This document shows positions 1-7,667 of a stretch of DNA of 12,291 nt, piece after piece; within the stretch, counting starts at the first letter, position 1; every line of letters begins with the position of its first letter. The notes below the pieces were generated by a model. The model saw only the letters and a program-made list of their open reading frames with translations, was not told the origin of the DNA and searched no databases. Made by a program: the position numbers and the translations under genes. The DNA is from DUUS01 sp964416365 (GTDB lineage Bacteria; Bacillota_I; Bacilli_A; RF39; UBA660): positions 1 through 12,291 of the forward strand of contig CAYQDO010000026.1 in assembly GCA_964416365.1 (NCBI GenBank). Reading direction: 5' to 3'.

Positions 1-569
1 ACTGCAGCATAGGCAAAGAAATTTAAATGAATATTAGATACAAAAATCATGCCAATAAGAGTTCCAACAATGACCATACCTGTACCAAAATCTGGTTCTA
101 ACATAATAAGACCAAAAAATATAAAGATAACTACTAAAATAGGTAGTGCTCCTTTTTTGAAACTAGCCATTACTTTTTCATTATTAGCTAAATATTTTGC
201 GACAAAGATTATTAAACCTATTTTAGCAAATTCACTAGGCTGGATACCAAAAGACCCAATTCCAAACCAGCTTCTTGATCCGTTTCTGATAGATCCTATT
301 CCCGGAATTAGGACAAGCCCTAATAATAAAAAGCAAATCAGAATAATCCAATTTGCTTTTTGATAAAATAATTTATAATTTATTTTTGAGAGGATAACCA
401 TTCCTAATAAACCTATTATTAAGAATAAACCCTGATGTTTGAAAAAATATAACGAATCCTCAAATTTATATTCACTCCATACACTGCTTGAAGAATAGAC
501 CATTAGTAAACCAAATAAGGCTAAACAAACAGTTGTAATCATGATGATATAAGTATGTCTTTTCAACAC
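1..569 (-). CDS. ftsW: FtsW-type septal peptidoglycan glycosyltransferase (SEDS family), N-terminal half, cut by window edge
   Basis: This encodes the N-terminal 189 residues of a SEDS-family membrane protein, which polymerises lipid II into glycan strands together with a cognate class B PBP at the division site. Visible are a first membrane segment at about residues 8-27, further hydrophobic segments at about 46-60 and 74-90, the SEDS signature with NGSRSWF at 96-102 and QPSEFAK at 110-116, and the PDFGT motif at 159-163. I chose the GTG at 567-569 because GAGGGGG lies 6 nt upstream; the next codon, TTG, is a poorer alternative. The gene is 20 nt downstream of mraY with no promoter in between, so it is co-transcribed with it. 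The neighbouring FtsI-type PBP favours FtsW over RodA. The sporulation paralogue SpoVE cannot be excluded from half a protein. Confidence 0.93.
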   Translation of the reverse strand, partial: MLKRHTYIIMITTVCLALFGLLMVYSSSSVWSEYKFEDSLYFFKHQGLFLIIGLLGMVILSKINYKLFYQKANWIILICFLLLGLVLIPGIGSIRNGSRSWFGIGSFGIQPSEFAKIGLIIFVAKYLANNEKVMASFKKGALPILVVIFIFFGLIMLEPDFGTGMVIVGTLIGMIFVSNIHLNFFAYAA

Positions 570-589
570 TTTAAACCCCCTCTATTTTT

Positions 590-1600
590 TTATGAGAAGA
601 AGTCGTATGGTAGCCATACTCCGTAAATAATACCAATCATAGCTAGTAACAAACCTACAACCCAGAATAGTTTAACTATATCAGTTTCAACCCAACCTAA
701 TTCTTCAAAATGATGATGTAGGGGGGCTTTTTTAAAGACTTTCTTTTTAAATTTTCTGATGGCTATAATTTGAATTAAGCTTGATAAAGTTTCAATAACA
801 AATACACCACCAATTAAAATTAAAGATAATTCATGCTTTGTTAATATAGCTATGGTAGCAAGCGCTCCGCCTAAAGCTAAGGAACCCGTATCACCCATAA
901 ATACTTTAGCCGGATGGGTATTAAATACTAGGAAACCTAACAAGCCACCTATTAAAACAAAAGTAAATATGGCTATTTCTTGGTATCCGGCAACCCAGTT
1001 AGTACCCCAAGCTATAACACCAAAAGCTAGGAAGGCCATTACGGAAAGTCCTCCACATAAACCATCTAAACCATCAGTAATATTTACAGCATTGGTAGTA
1101 CCAACTAACACTAATAAAATAAATATTCCAAAACCCCAACCTAAAGGGATATTAATATTTAAAGAGGTAATTACTAATGAAGAATCTCCACCATTTTGTT
1201 TATATATAATATAAAATACTAAGGCAATAATTATCTGGAAAAATAATTTAGTTAGAGTACTTAATCCTTTATTGTTATGAAATTTCACTTTTAAGAAATC
1301 ATCTACGAAACCTAAAATACCATAACAGATAAATACATACATTACAATAGTTAAATTATGATTGAGTTCAAGGGAACCTCTTATGTAAAGAAGAATCATA
1401 ATTATTATAGTAGGTATAATAAAAATTAATCCCCCAATAGTTGGTGTACCATCTTTTTTAAGATGTCTTTCATTTATTAAACGGCTAACCGTTTGACCAG
1501 CTTTTAATTTTTTTAATAAAGGTATTAAAACAACTCCAAGAATGAGTGATAATACGAAGCCTAACATGAGTCCTAAAATTGATTTTGCTAATATTAACAT
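590..1600 (-). CDS. mraY: Phospho-N-acetylmuramoyl-pentapeptide transferase (MraY)
   Basis: This integral membrane enzyme transfers phospho-MurNAc-pentapeptide from UDP to undecaprenyl phosphate, making lipid I on the inner face of the membrane. The protein has 336 residues, a normal length, and about ten hydrophobic segments. Family motifs are present in order: GTPTIGG at about 51-57, the catalytic DDFLK at 100-104, NAVNITDGLDG at about 170-180, the MGDTGS loop near 237 and the HHHFEELGW loop at about 295-303. A GTG three codons upstream (1609) is open in frame, but the Shine-Dalgarno AAGAGG at 1609-1614 overlaps that GTG and sits 8 nt from the ATG at 1600, so the ATG is the start. It lies between the FtsI-type PBP and ftsW and probably has its own promoter in addition to readthrough. 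Confidence 0.97.
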   Translation of the reverse strand: MLILAKSILGLMLGFVLSLILGVVLIPLLKKLKAGQTVSRLINERHLKKDGTPTIGGLIFIIPTIIIMILLYIRGSLELNHNLTIVMYVFICYGILGFVDDFLKVKFHNNKGLSTLTKLFFQIIIALVFYIIYKQNGGDSSLVITSLNINIPLGWGFGIFILLVLVGTTNAVNITDGLDGLCGGLSVMAFLAFGVIAWGTNWVAGYQEIAIFTFVLIGGLLGFLVFNTHPAKVFMGDTGSLALGGALATIAILTKHELSLILIGGVFVIETLSSLIQIIAIRKFKKKVFKKAPLHHHFEELGWVETDIVKLFWVVGLLLAMIGIIYGVWLPYDFFS

Positions 1601-1618
1601 TCCATGCACCTCTTAATT

Positions 1619-1648
1619 ATTATACTATTAATACTTAAGCATTGTAAA
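1619..1648 (-). promoter_or_regulatory. Probable sigma-A promoter for mraY-ftsW
   Basis: On the minus strand there is TTTACA (1643-1648, 5 of 6 consensus bases), an 18-nt spacer and a perfect TATAAT (1619-1624). It starts immediately after the TAG stop of the PBP gene. The predicted transcript would start near 1612, at the Shine-Dalgarno of mraY, leaving a leader of only about 12 nt. It would let mraY and ftsW be expressed independently of the PBP gene. Confidence 0.6.
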
Positions 1649-3553
1649 CTAATTTAACATTATCTTAACAGTGCTTCCTTCCTTAACAAATATGTTTCCT
1701 TTTGGGCTTTGATTTATTATTTTAGTTCCTGTTCCACTATATTCAACTTTAAAGTTTTTTAATACTCCTTTAATATCACTTATATCTTTATTAATTACAT
1801 CTTCTAAATAGTAATATTTAGTATCGAGCCATGTATAGGACTTTAGAAATTCATTTTTAACAGGTTTATATTCCTTATAGTCAATAATGCTTAATAATAA
1901 GTTTTTAGCAATAGGGGCGGCTACGGTTCCACCATATTGGGTAACACCTTTAGGATTATCAATGGCAACATACACTATATAGTCTGGCTTATCAGCCGGA
2001 AAAAATCCTATAAATGAAACAATATAATTACCAGTCATATAAACTCCGTTGTTAACTTTTTGCGCTGTTCCGGTTTTACCACCAACCCGGTAGTTTTCAA
2101 TATAGGCATTTCTTCCTGTACCATAAGCTACAACTCTTTCTAAAGCATATTTTACTAATTCAGAAGTCTCAGAAGAAATAACTTGGTTAATAACATTAGG
2201 TTTATTTAATACAATCATTTCATTAGTTTCCGGTTCACTTATACTTCTAACAATGTATGGTATATTTAAATTTCCCCCATTAATTACCGCGCTTACTCCT
2301 CTTATTTGTTGGAGCGGGGTAACACTTATACCTTGACCAAAAGCGGTAGTTGCTGTTTCAATAGGTCCCATTTGCTCTAGTTTAAATAATATTCCGGAAG
2401 ATTCACCATTTAAATCAACCCCAGTTTTACTACCAAAACCAAATTTTAATAAATAATCATGTAAAGTTTTGGTACCTAATCTTTGACCTAAGACTACAAA
2501 TCCTGGGTTGCAGCTGTTTTGGACAACTTCTATAAAGCTTTCTGAACCATGGCCTCCAGCTTTCCAACATTTGATTCTGGCTCCATCAACCATGATATGG
2601 CCAGAATCATAAAACTGATCTTCAAAGAGGTTTAATTTTTTTTCTTCAATAGCTGAAGCTAGGGTAATTATTTTAAATGTGGAACCTGGTTCATAAGTGG
2701 CCCAGATTGGTAAGTTTCGATTTATGGTTTCTACACTGTAATTCTGATAGTAATTTCCATCAAAATTTGGTCTACTACTCATCGCTATTATTTCTCCGGT
2801 ATTGGGATCCATAACAAGTATTAAAGCTTGTTCAGGATTATAGGCAGTCATAACATTATCAAGTTCTCGTTCGGCTGCTTCTTGGATTTTAATATCAATT
2901 GTTAAAGCAATATTATTACCTTTTACTGGTTCTTCATAAACTTCACTTAGCTTTAATCTCGATCCTTTACCGTCTGAATAGTATTTAATAGCTCCATCCG
3001 TACCTTTTAGATATTGATCATATTCTAGTTCTATGCCAGATAATCCTTGGTTATCTATACCGACATAACCTAGAACATGAGAAAGAAGAGTTCCATATGG
3101 ATAGTACCTTTTAGATTCTTTAACGAGATATACACCATCATAGTTTAAATCATTTATTTGCTCGGCTATTTCGTAAGTTAGTCCTCTTCCTTCCGGGTGG
3201 ATTCTTTCAATGGAAGTTTTTTTAGTTACATGTTTATATATATTTATATAGTCGGTATTAAGTATTTTAGCTAAATCAGTTGCCACTTTTTCTTTTTCTT
3301 TAATTTGATTGGGAATAACAACTAGACTAGTTGTTGTTTTGTTATCTGCTAGGGTAATACCATTACGATCGGTAATTAAACCTCGATCAGCTAAGATAGG
3401 AAGATTTCTACTCCATAGGTTATGAGCTAGATCTCTTAATTCTTTGGTTTTGAATACTTGAACATAAAATAGTCTAATAATTATTATAAAAAATATTACT
3501 AAAATTATTAAATAAGTATAATATAGCCTTTTCTGAATACGATAATGGAACAT
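1649..3553 (-). CDS. ftsI: Class B penicillin-binding protein / septal transpeptidase with C-terminal PASTA domain (FtsI/PBP2B/SpoVD type)
   Basis: This membrane-anchored transpeptidase cross-links septal peptidoglycan outside the membrane and partners with FtsW. Numbered from the chosen start (634 residues), one membrane helix lies at about 12-32, followed by the PBP dimerisation domain with the conserved DRGLITDRNG stretch near 56-65. The transpeptidase domain contains all three active-site motifs: STFK at 291-294 (catalytic serine 291), SCN at 347-349 and KTG at 493-495. The last 55 or so residues form a PASTA-like domain, as in PBP2B, SpoVD and PBP2x. The frame is open upstream to a TTG at 3628 without a ribosome site; ATG 3553 has AGGTGAT directly upstream. 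The gene heads the leftward mraY-ftsW block. The usual upstream partners mraZ, mraW (rsmH) and ftsL are not here. A SpoVD-like role is possible, but the partner genes suggest vegetative division. Confidence 0.93.
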   Translation of the reverse strand: MFHYRIQKRLYYTYLIILVIFFIIIIRLFYVQVFKTKELRDLAHNLWSRNLPILADRGLITDRNGITLADNKTTTSLVVIPNQIKEKEKVATDLAKILNTDYINIYKHVTKKTSIERIHPEGRGLTYEIAEQINDLNYDGVYLVKESKRYYPYGTLLSHVLGYVGIDNQGLSGIELEYDQYLKGTDGAIKYYSDGKGSRLKLSEVYEEPVKGNNIALTIDIKIQEAAERELDNVMTAYNPEQALILVMDPNTGEIIAMSSRPNFDGNYYQNYSVETINRNLPIWATYEPGSTFKIITLASAIEEKKLNLFEDQFYDSGHIMVDGARIKCWKAGGHGSESFIEVVQNSCNPGFVVLGQRLGTKTLHDYLLKFGFGSKTGVDLNGESSGILFKLEQMGPIETATTAFGQGISVTPLQQIRGVSAVINGGNLNIPYIVRSISEPETNEMIVLNKPNVINQVISSETSELVKYALERVVAYGTGRNAYIENYRVGGKTGTAQKVNNGVYMTGNYIVSFIGFFPADKPDYIVYVAIDNPKGVTQYGGTVAAPIAKNLLLSIIDYKEYKPVKNEFLKSYTWLDTKYYYLEDVINKDISDIKGVLKNFKVEYSGTGTKIINQSPKGNIFVKEGSTVKIMLN

Positions 3554-3556
3554 TTT

Positions 3557-3563
3557 ATCACCT
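3557..3563 (-). promoter_or_regulatory. Shine-Dalgarno site that fixes the start of the PBP gene
   Basis: AGGTGAT reads on the minus strand 3 nt before ATG 3553. No comparable site precedes the in-frame TTG at 3628, so the first 25 codons of the longer open frame are not translated. A TATAAA at 3569-3574 could be a -10 box, but it lacks a convincing -35. Confidence 0.75.
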
Positions 3564-3694
3564 GTTAATTTATATGCAAAAGCAAGGTTTTTTAGAAATT
3601 TACTATAATTATGTAAAAGGGAATACAAATTTAAGGAAAATATATAATAATACTTTATTGTTATGTTAAACTATTAACAGAAAGTAGTGATAAA

Positions 3695-4480
3695 ATGGAA
3701 GTCAAAGATAAAAAGATTATCGTCACTGGTGGTGCAGCAGGTATTGGTAAGCAACTAGTAATTAAATTATTAAATAGAGGTGCCTATGTAGCGGCTTTAG
3801 ATATTAATGCTGATAATTTAAAAAAATTAAAAAATGATTTAAGTAATGATCGTTTATCTACTTATAAAATTGATATTTCTAATTTAGATGAAATTCAAAA
3901 ATTTAAGAAACAATATTTAAAAGATAATTCTGATATAGATATTTTAATTAATAACGCTGGCGTTATTCAACCGTTCATAGCTGTAGAAAACTTAAGCATT
4001 GATGATATGCAAAGAGTAATGAATATTAATTTCTATGGATCGGTTTATTTAATTAAAGAGTTTTTACCTCTTTTAAAAGAAAGACCTGAGGCTTATATAG
4101 TTAATGTTGGTAGTATGGGAGGATTTTTTCCGTTTCCAAAACAAACTGCTTATGGAGCTTCTAAAGCAGCTTTAGGTTTATTTACGGAAGGTTTATATGC
4201 TGAGCTATTAGATACTAATGTCAAAGTCACCTTAGTATTACCAGGAGCTATTAATACTGATATTGCGGCTAATTCAAAGGTTCAAGTAGCTGAAAAGGGA
4301 GATAGTAATATTCAAATGACATCACCTGAAGAAGCAGCTTATCGTATTATTGAGGCTATTAATAAAGAAAAATGGAAAATTTATGTAGGAAAAGATTCGA
4401 AATTTATGAATTTTTTATACAAATTAAATGCCAAAAAAGCTATCAGTTATATTAACAAATTAATGAATAAGATGAATTGA
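3695..4480 (+). CDS. Short-chain dehydrogenase/reductase (SDR family, classical type)
   Basis: A 261-residue NAD(P)-dependent oxidoreductase with a Rossmann fold; substrate unknown. The nucleotide-binding motif TGGAAGIG is at 11-18, an aspartate at 36 after the second strand suggests NAD(H) preference, NNAG is at 86-89, and the catalytic set is S140, Y153 and K157 (in YGASK). LPGAINTD at about 182-189 is the usual PG motif after the active site. The length is typical of classical SDRs and there is no signal peptide, so the protein should be cytoplasmic, although the basic, hydrophobic C-terminal 30 residues might touch the membrane. It is divergent from the PBP gene across a 141-bp gap. The ribosome site before ATG is weak (AGTGAT). 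There is no U-tailed terminator before the next gene, so readthrough into it is possible. Confidence 0.9.
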   Translation: MEVKDKKIIVTGGAAGIGKQLVIKLLNRGAYVAALDINADNLKKLKNDLSNDRLSTYKIDISNLDEIQKFKKQYLKDNSDIDILINNAGVIQPFIAVENLSIDDMQRVMNINFYGSVYLIKEFLPLLKERPEAYIVNVGSMGGFFPFPKQTAYGASKAALGLFTEGLYAELLDTNVKVTLVLPGAINTDIAANSKVQVAEKGDSNIQMTSPEEAAYRIIEAINKEKWKIYVGKDSKFMNFLYKLNAKKAISYINKLMNKMN

Positions 4481-4505
4481 TTAATTTAAAATCTTCTATT
4501 ATAAT
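4477..4505 (+). promoter_or_regulatory. Strong sigma-A-type promoter for the 4527 gene
   Basis: TTGATT (4477-4482), a 17-nt spacer and perfect TATAAT (4500-4505). The -35 box overlaps the TGA stop of the SDR gene. Transcription would start near 4512, just before the GAGAGG ribosome site at 4513-4518. The -10 box lies inside a perfect 8-bp inverted repeat (4495-4502 with 4507-4514). Confidence 0.65.
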
Positions 4506-4526
4506 CATAATAGAGAGGACTTATAA

Positions 4527-5201
4527 ATGAAAAAAAAATATGTCGGTCAAATTTTAGCGCTTTTATTTGTTTCAGTAATTGTTTCCCTTGGTTATTTTTT
4601 AGGCAAAAATTTTGCTGACGAATATAATAAGAAACATCAAACCAAGAAAAATATTTTTGAAATTATAAAAATAGAAAAAACTGAAGTCCCGATTAATTAT
4701 GTATTAAATGAAAGTTCAAAGACTTTAATTGATTTATGTGGTAAAAATACTGGTCTCTGTAATCAAGGTGTAGGAGTTATTAATCTAAGTAATCTTGATA
4801 TTCGTCTTCATATATATGCTAATTTTGATAATCCCGAAGATTTACCAACTACTTATTTTAAATTTGATAATAAAAAGATTGGTTCTTTTGTTTATTTGAA
4901 TAAGTTTGAAATTTTAGCTAATAAATATTTATTAGTAACAGAACCTAACAGTCATAATGATAACTTGGTTATTCATCTTTATGATTATTCAGGAAAAGAA
5001 GTAGCTAGTTACGATGCTACTAAGTTAAAAAGTGATTATACCATTAAAAATGATGAAATATATTATTATTACTGTAATGTAGTTGATACTAAAGTTGTAA
5101 ATGATGTTGAAGTTCCAAGAGTAAGTTATTTTAAAGTTTCAGCTGATGATATTACTAAGAAAGAAGAAGTATCATTTGAATATAAAGAATGTGCCCAATA
5201 A
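4527..5201 (+). CDS. Unknown membrane-anchored extracytoplasmic protein with four cysteines
   Basis: I do not recognise this 224-residue protein. It starts with a short basic stretch and one hydrophobic helix at about 8-25, which looks like an uncleaved signal anchor: I see no lipobox and no clear AXA site. The remainder is predicted to be outside the membrane and is rich in Asp, Asn, Lys and Tyr. It has four cysteines (71, 78, 183, 222); the first two form a CGKNTGLC loop and could pair as a disulphide. The start is well supported by GAGAGG about 8 nt upstream. The gene has its own promoter and a terminator overlapping its stop codon, so it is probably monocistronic. Its position between cell-wall genes hints at an envelope role, but nothing in the sequence gives a function. 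Confidence 0.85.
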   Translation: MKKKYVGQILALLFVSVIVSLGYFLGKNFADEYNKKHQTKKNIFEIIKIEKTEVPINYVLNESSKTLIDLCGKNTGLCNQGVGVINLSNLDIRLHIYANFDNPEDLPTTYFKFDNKKIGSFVYLNKFEILANKYLLVTEPNSHNDNLVIHLYDYSGKEVASYDATKLKSDYTIKNDEIYYYYCNVVDTKVVNDVEVPRVSYFKVSADDITKKEEVSFEYKECAQ

Positions 5202-5218
5202 AAGGCACATTTTATTTA
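5186..5218 (+). terminator. Rho-independent terminator of the 4527 gene
   Basis: The stem AATGTGCC (5188-5195) pairs with GGCACATT (5204-5211), extendable by a G-T and an A-T pair, and is followed by a T-rich tail (TTTTATTT). The 8-nt loop contains the TAA stop codon of the upstream gene. This separates that gene from the murG operon. Confidence 0.75.
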
Positions 5219-5226
5219 CATTCTAA

Positions 5227-5255
5227 TTCAAAAGTTATATCTTTTGTTATATAAT
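5227..5255 (+). promoter_or_regulatory. Probable sigma-A promoter of the murG-ftsQ-queH-pilin-ftsY-ylxM operon
   Basis: TTCAAA (5227-5232, 4 of 6 consensus bases), a 17-nt spacer and perfect TATAAT (5250-5255). The start point would be near 5262, just before the GAGGTG ribosome site (5263-5268). It lies directly after the terminator of the preceding gene and is the only good promoter I see for the six genes that follow. Confidence 0.6.
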
Positions 5256-5273
5256 GTTATTAGAGGTGAAAAT

Positions 5274-6356
5274 ATGCGTGCTATTATTACAGCCGGTGGA
5301 ACTGGGGGACATATTGTACCAGCCTTAGCTATTGCTGATAAAATTATGGAATTAGAGCCTACCAGTGAAATTCTATATATTGGAACACACAATCGAATGG
5401 AAAAAGATTTAGTACCTCAAGCGGGATACCGTTATGAACCAATTGAAATATATGGTTTTAATAAAAAAATGATTATGCGCGATATCAAAAATATTGGTTT
5501 AATTATGAAAGCTAAAAAAAGATGTCTTGAATTAATGAAAGATTTTAAACCAGATGTAGTTGTTGGGGTAGGTGGTTATGTTACCTTTCCGGTAATTAGA
5601 GCTGCCAAAAAACTAGGTATAAAAACTTTCATCCATGAACAAAACAGTATTCCTGGAAAAAGCAATTTAGTCTTAAGCCGAAGTGTTAATAAAATTGGCG
5701 TAAGTTTCGCTGATTCTATCAAATATTTTGATGAGAAGAAATGTGTTTTAACCGGTAATCCTTGTTCGGAAAAAGCTTTGGATATTAAAGCAACTCCTAA
5801 AACTAAATATGGACTTGATCGTAAAAAGAAAAGTATTTTAATAGTGCAAGGAAGCTTAGGATCAAGTGTTATGAATAATAAGATGAAGGAATTTCTACAA
5901 AGTGTTAAAGATGAACCATATGATATTGTATATGTAACTGGTAAAGATTATTATGAAGAATTTTCCCAACATAAATTTAGTAAAAATGTTTATATAGTGC
6001 CTTATGTTGAAAATATGGCATCCCTTATGAAAGATATTGATTTAATTATTTCTAGAGCTGGGGCTAGTACGATTAGTGAAATAACTGCTTTAGCTTTACC
6101 GAATATTTTAATACCAAGCCCATATGTTGCCAATAATCATCAATATTATAATGCTTTAAGTATTAAAGAATCCGGTGCAGGTGAAATGCTTGAAGAAAAA
6201 GATTTTTCAGTGGATAATTTAAAAACTAGAATAAATAAAATTTTAAATGATACAAACTGTTATGCTCAAATGCAAGAGAGATTAAAAAAATTAGCAATTA
6301 AGAATAGTAGTACCATTATTTATAATATTTTAAAAGAGTTAGCAGAACAAAAGTAG
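5274..6356 (+). CDS. murG: UDP-GlcNAc:undecaprenyl-PP-MurNAc-pentapeptide N-acetylglucosaminyltransferase (MurG)
   Basis: This peripheral membrane glycosyltransferase adds GlcNAc to lipid I to give lipid II, the substrate of FtsW/FtsI. From the chosen start the protein has 360 residues, a usual length for MurG, with two Rossmann-like domains (GT28 family). Motifs seen: GGTGGHIVPALA at 8-19, GVGGYVTFP at 98-106, HEQNSIPGKSN at 121-131, GNP at 161-163, QGSLGS at 192-197, RAGASTISE at 261-269 and PSPYVANNHQYYNA at 281-294. The frame opens ten codons earlier at 5244, but that codon lies upstream of the predicted -10 box, while ATG 5274 has GAGGTG 5 nt upstream. It is the first gene of a six-gene operon; ftsQ follows 8 nt later, as the two are also near neighbours in many Firmicutes division clusters. 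Confidence 0.97.
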   Translation: MRAIITAGGTGGHIVPALAIADKIMELEPTSEILYIGTHNRMEKDLVPQAGYRYEPIEIYGFNKKMIMRDIKNIGLIMKAKKRCLELMKDFKPDVVVGVGGYVTFPVIRAAKKLGIKTFIHEQNSIPGKSNLVLSRSVNKIGVSFADSIKYFDEKKCVLTGNPCSEKALDIKATPKTKYGLDRKKKSILIVQGSLGSSVMNNKMKEFLQSVKDEPYDIVYVTGKDYYEEFSQHKFSKNVYIVPYVENMASLMKDIDLIISRAGASTISEITALALPNILIPSPYVANNHQYYNALSIKESGAGEMLEEKDFSVDNLKTRINKILNDTNCYAQMQERLKKLAIKNSSTIIYNILKELAEQK

Positions 6357-6364
6357 GTGCATAA

Positions 6365-7072
6365 ATGCAAACCAAAAAAGTTAAAAAGAAACTGAATGTT
6401 AAGAAACTTTTAATTTTTATTTTGTTTTTGTATCTAGTAATTTGCTTCGGATATACACTTTTTAGAATGCCTATAAAAAATATTGTTATTACTGGAAATA
6501 TTTATCTTAAAGATTATGAAATTATTGAAATAGCTGGTCTAAAAAATTATCCTTCGATATTTAAATTAAGTTCTAAATCTTTAAAAGATAAAATTAAACA
6601 ACTTCCTTTAGTTGATGATGTAACTATTAAAAGAGATTTAAAATTTCGTTTAAAAATAAATATTAAAGAAGCAAAAATAGTCCTATTAAATAGTACTAAT
6701 AATAAACTAGTTTTAAGTAATGGGAAAACTATTGATAATAGTTATACCTATACCGGTGTGCCAACTTTAATAAATTATACCGAACAAAAAACTTTGGATA
6801 AATTTGCTTCGAATTTAGGTAAACTAGATGAAGGAATTCTAAGCTTAATTAGTGAAATAGAATATTCCCCAACGGTAAGTGAAGAAGGTATTAGTATTGA
6901 TGAAGAAAGATTCATTTTATATATGAATGATGGTAATACAGTATATACTAATGTGGAAAGATGTAATGCTTTAAGTCATTACAGGGAAATATATGCCAGT
7001 TTGAATAATAAGAAAGGGATATTAAATTTAGATAGCGGGAATACCGAAAATTTTATTTTTACGGAGTATTAA
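6365..7072 (+). CDS. divIB: Cell division protein FtsQ/DivIB with POTRA domain
   Basis: This is a bitopic divisome protein that joins FtsL/DivIC and FtsI/FtsW at the septum. The 235 residues show the family layout: a lysine-rich cytoplasmic tail (3-15), one membrane helix at about 14-33, a POTRA domain at about 36-103 (beginning IKNIVITGN, with LPLVDDVTIKR near 80-90 and the KINIKEA strand near 97-103), then the FtsQ/DivIB beta domain and a short tail. Sequence identity in this family is low, so the call rests on architecture, POTRA pattern and position after murG. The ribosome site AGGTG overlaps the TAG stop of murG, suggesting coupled translation. Downstream, queH begins 1 nt after the stop. 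Confidence 0.9.
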   Translation: MQTKKVKKKLNVKKLLIFILFLYLVICFGYTLFRMPIKNIVITGNIYLKDYEIIEIAGLKNYPSIFKLSSKSLKDKIKQLPLVDDVTIKRDLKFRLKINIKEAKIVLLNSTNNKLVLSNGKTIDNSYTYTGVPTLINYTEQKTLDKFASNLGKLDEGILSLISEIEYSPTVSEEGISIDEERFILYMNDGNTVYTNVERCNALSHYREIYASLNNKKGILNLDSGNTENFIFTEY

Positions 7073-7073
7073 T

Positions 7074-7667
7074 ATGAATTACAATAATGAACTTAAAAAT
7101 ATTATTAATAATCGTGAAAAAGGACATAACAAGTTATTACTTCATAGTTGCTGTGCTCCTTGTTCTTCAAGTGTTATTGAAAGATTACAAAAAGATTTTG
7201 ATATTACCGTTTTATATTATAATCCTAATATTGAACCACAAGAAGAATATATTGAAAGAAAAAAAGAACAAATCAGATTATTAAAAGAAGTAAATATTAA
7301 ATATTATGAAATAGATTATTTAAATGAAGAATTTAAAAATAAAGTAGTGGGGTATGAAAATGAACCAGAAAATGGTTTCAGGTGTCATAGATGCTATGAA
7401 TTGAGACTTGAAAAAACGGCAGAGATTGCTAAACAAAATAATTTTGATTATTTTGGAACAACTTTAACAGTAAGCCCATACAAAAGCAGTAAAGTAATGA
7501 ATGAAATAGGGATTAAATTATCAGATAAATATAATATTAAATATTTACTTTCTGATTTCAAAAAAGAAAACGGTTATCAAAGAAGTATAGAATTATCTAA
7601 AAAATACAATCTTTATCGTCAGAATTATTGTGGATGTTTATATAGTAGAAAGGAAAATATAGGGTGA
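7074..7667 (+). CDS. queH: Epoxyqueuosine reductase QueH
   Basis: QueH (formerly DUF208) catalyses the last step of queuosine synthesis, reducing epoxyqueuosine at tRNA position 34; it is the non-homologous replacement for cobalamin-dependent QueG. The 197 residues carry the family signatures: LLHSCCAPCSS at 22-32 (adjacent cysteines 26-27 and C30), YYNPNIEP at 48-55, the CHRC pair at 104-107, FGTTLTVSPYKSS at 127-139 and YRQNYCGCLYS at 181-191 (C186, C188). The conserved cysteines serve iron-sulphur chemistry in this family. The protein is soluble and cytoplasmic. GGAG precedes the ATG by 8 nt. Its TGA stop overlaps the GTG start of the pilin-like gene. No other queuosine gene is in the window, and the link to division genes looks positional only. 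Confidence 0.93.
   Translation: MNYNNELKNIINNREKGHNKLLLHSCCAPCSSSVIERLQKDFDITVLYYNPNIEPQEEYIERKKEQIRLLKEVNIKYYEIDYLNEEFKNKVVGYENEPENGFRCHRCYELRLEKTAEIAKQNNFDYFGTTLTVSPYKSSKVMNEIGIKLSDKYNIKYLLSDFKKENGYQRSIELSKKYNLYRQNYCGCLYSRKENIG

Noticed and set aside
49..363. Plus-strand open frame of 104 codons
   Set aside because: It is antisense to ftsW, has a proline- and lysine-rich composition typical of reverse-frame translation, and lacks a ribosome site.
852..1214. Plus-strand open frame of 120 codons
   Set aside because: It lies wholly antisense to mraY, whose motifs are intact; composition is that of a shadow frame.
3629..3694. Promoter for the SDR gene in the divergent gap
   Set aside because: TATAAT at 3643-3648 and TGTTAAACT at 3664-3672 are possible -10 boxes, but neither has a credible -35, so no feature is called.
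4495..4514. Hairpin after the SDR gene as a terminator
   Set aside because: No U tract follows on either strand and it coincides with a -10 box, so a promoter or operator reading is better.
7087..7284. Second plus-strand open frame inside queH
   Set aside because: It overlaps the conserved cysteine region of queH in another frame and has no ribosome site of its own.
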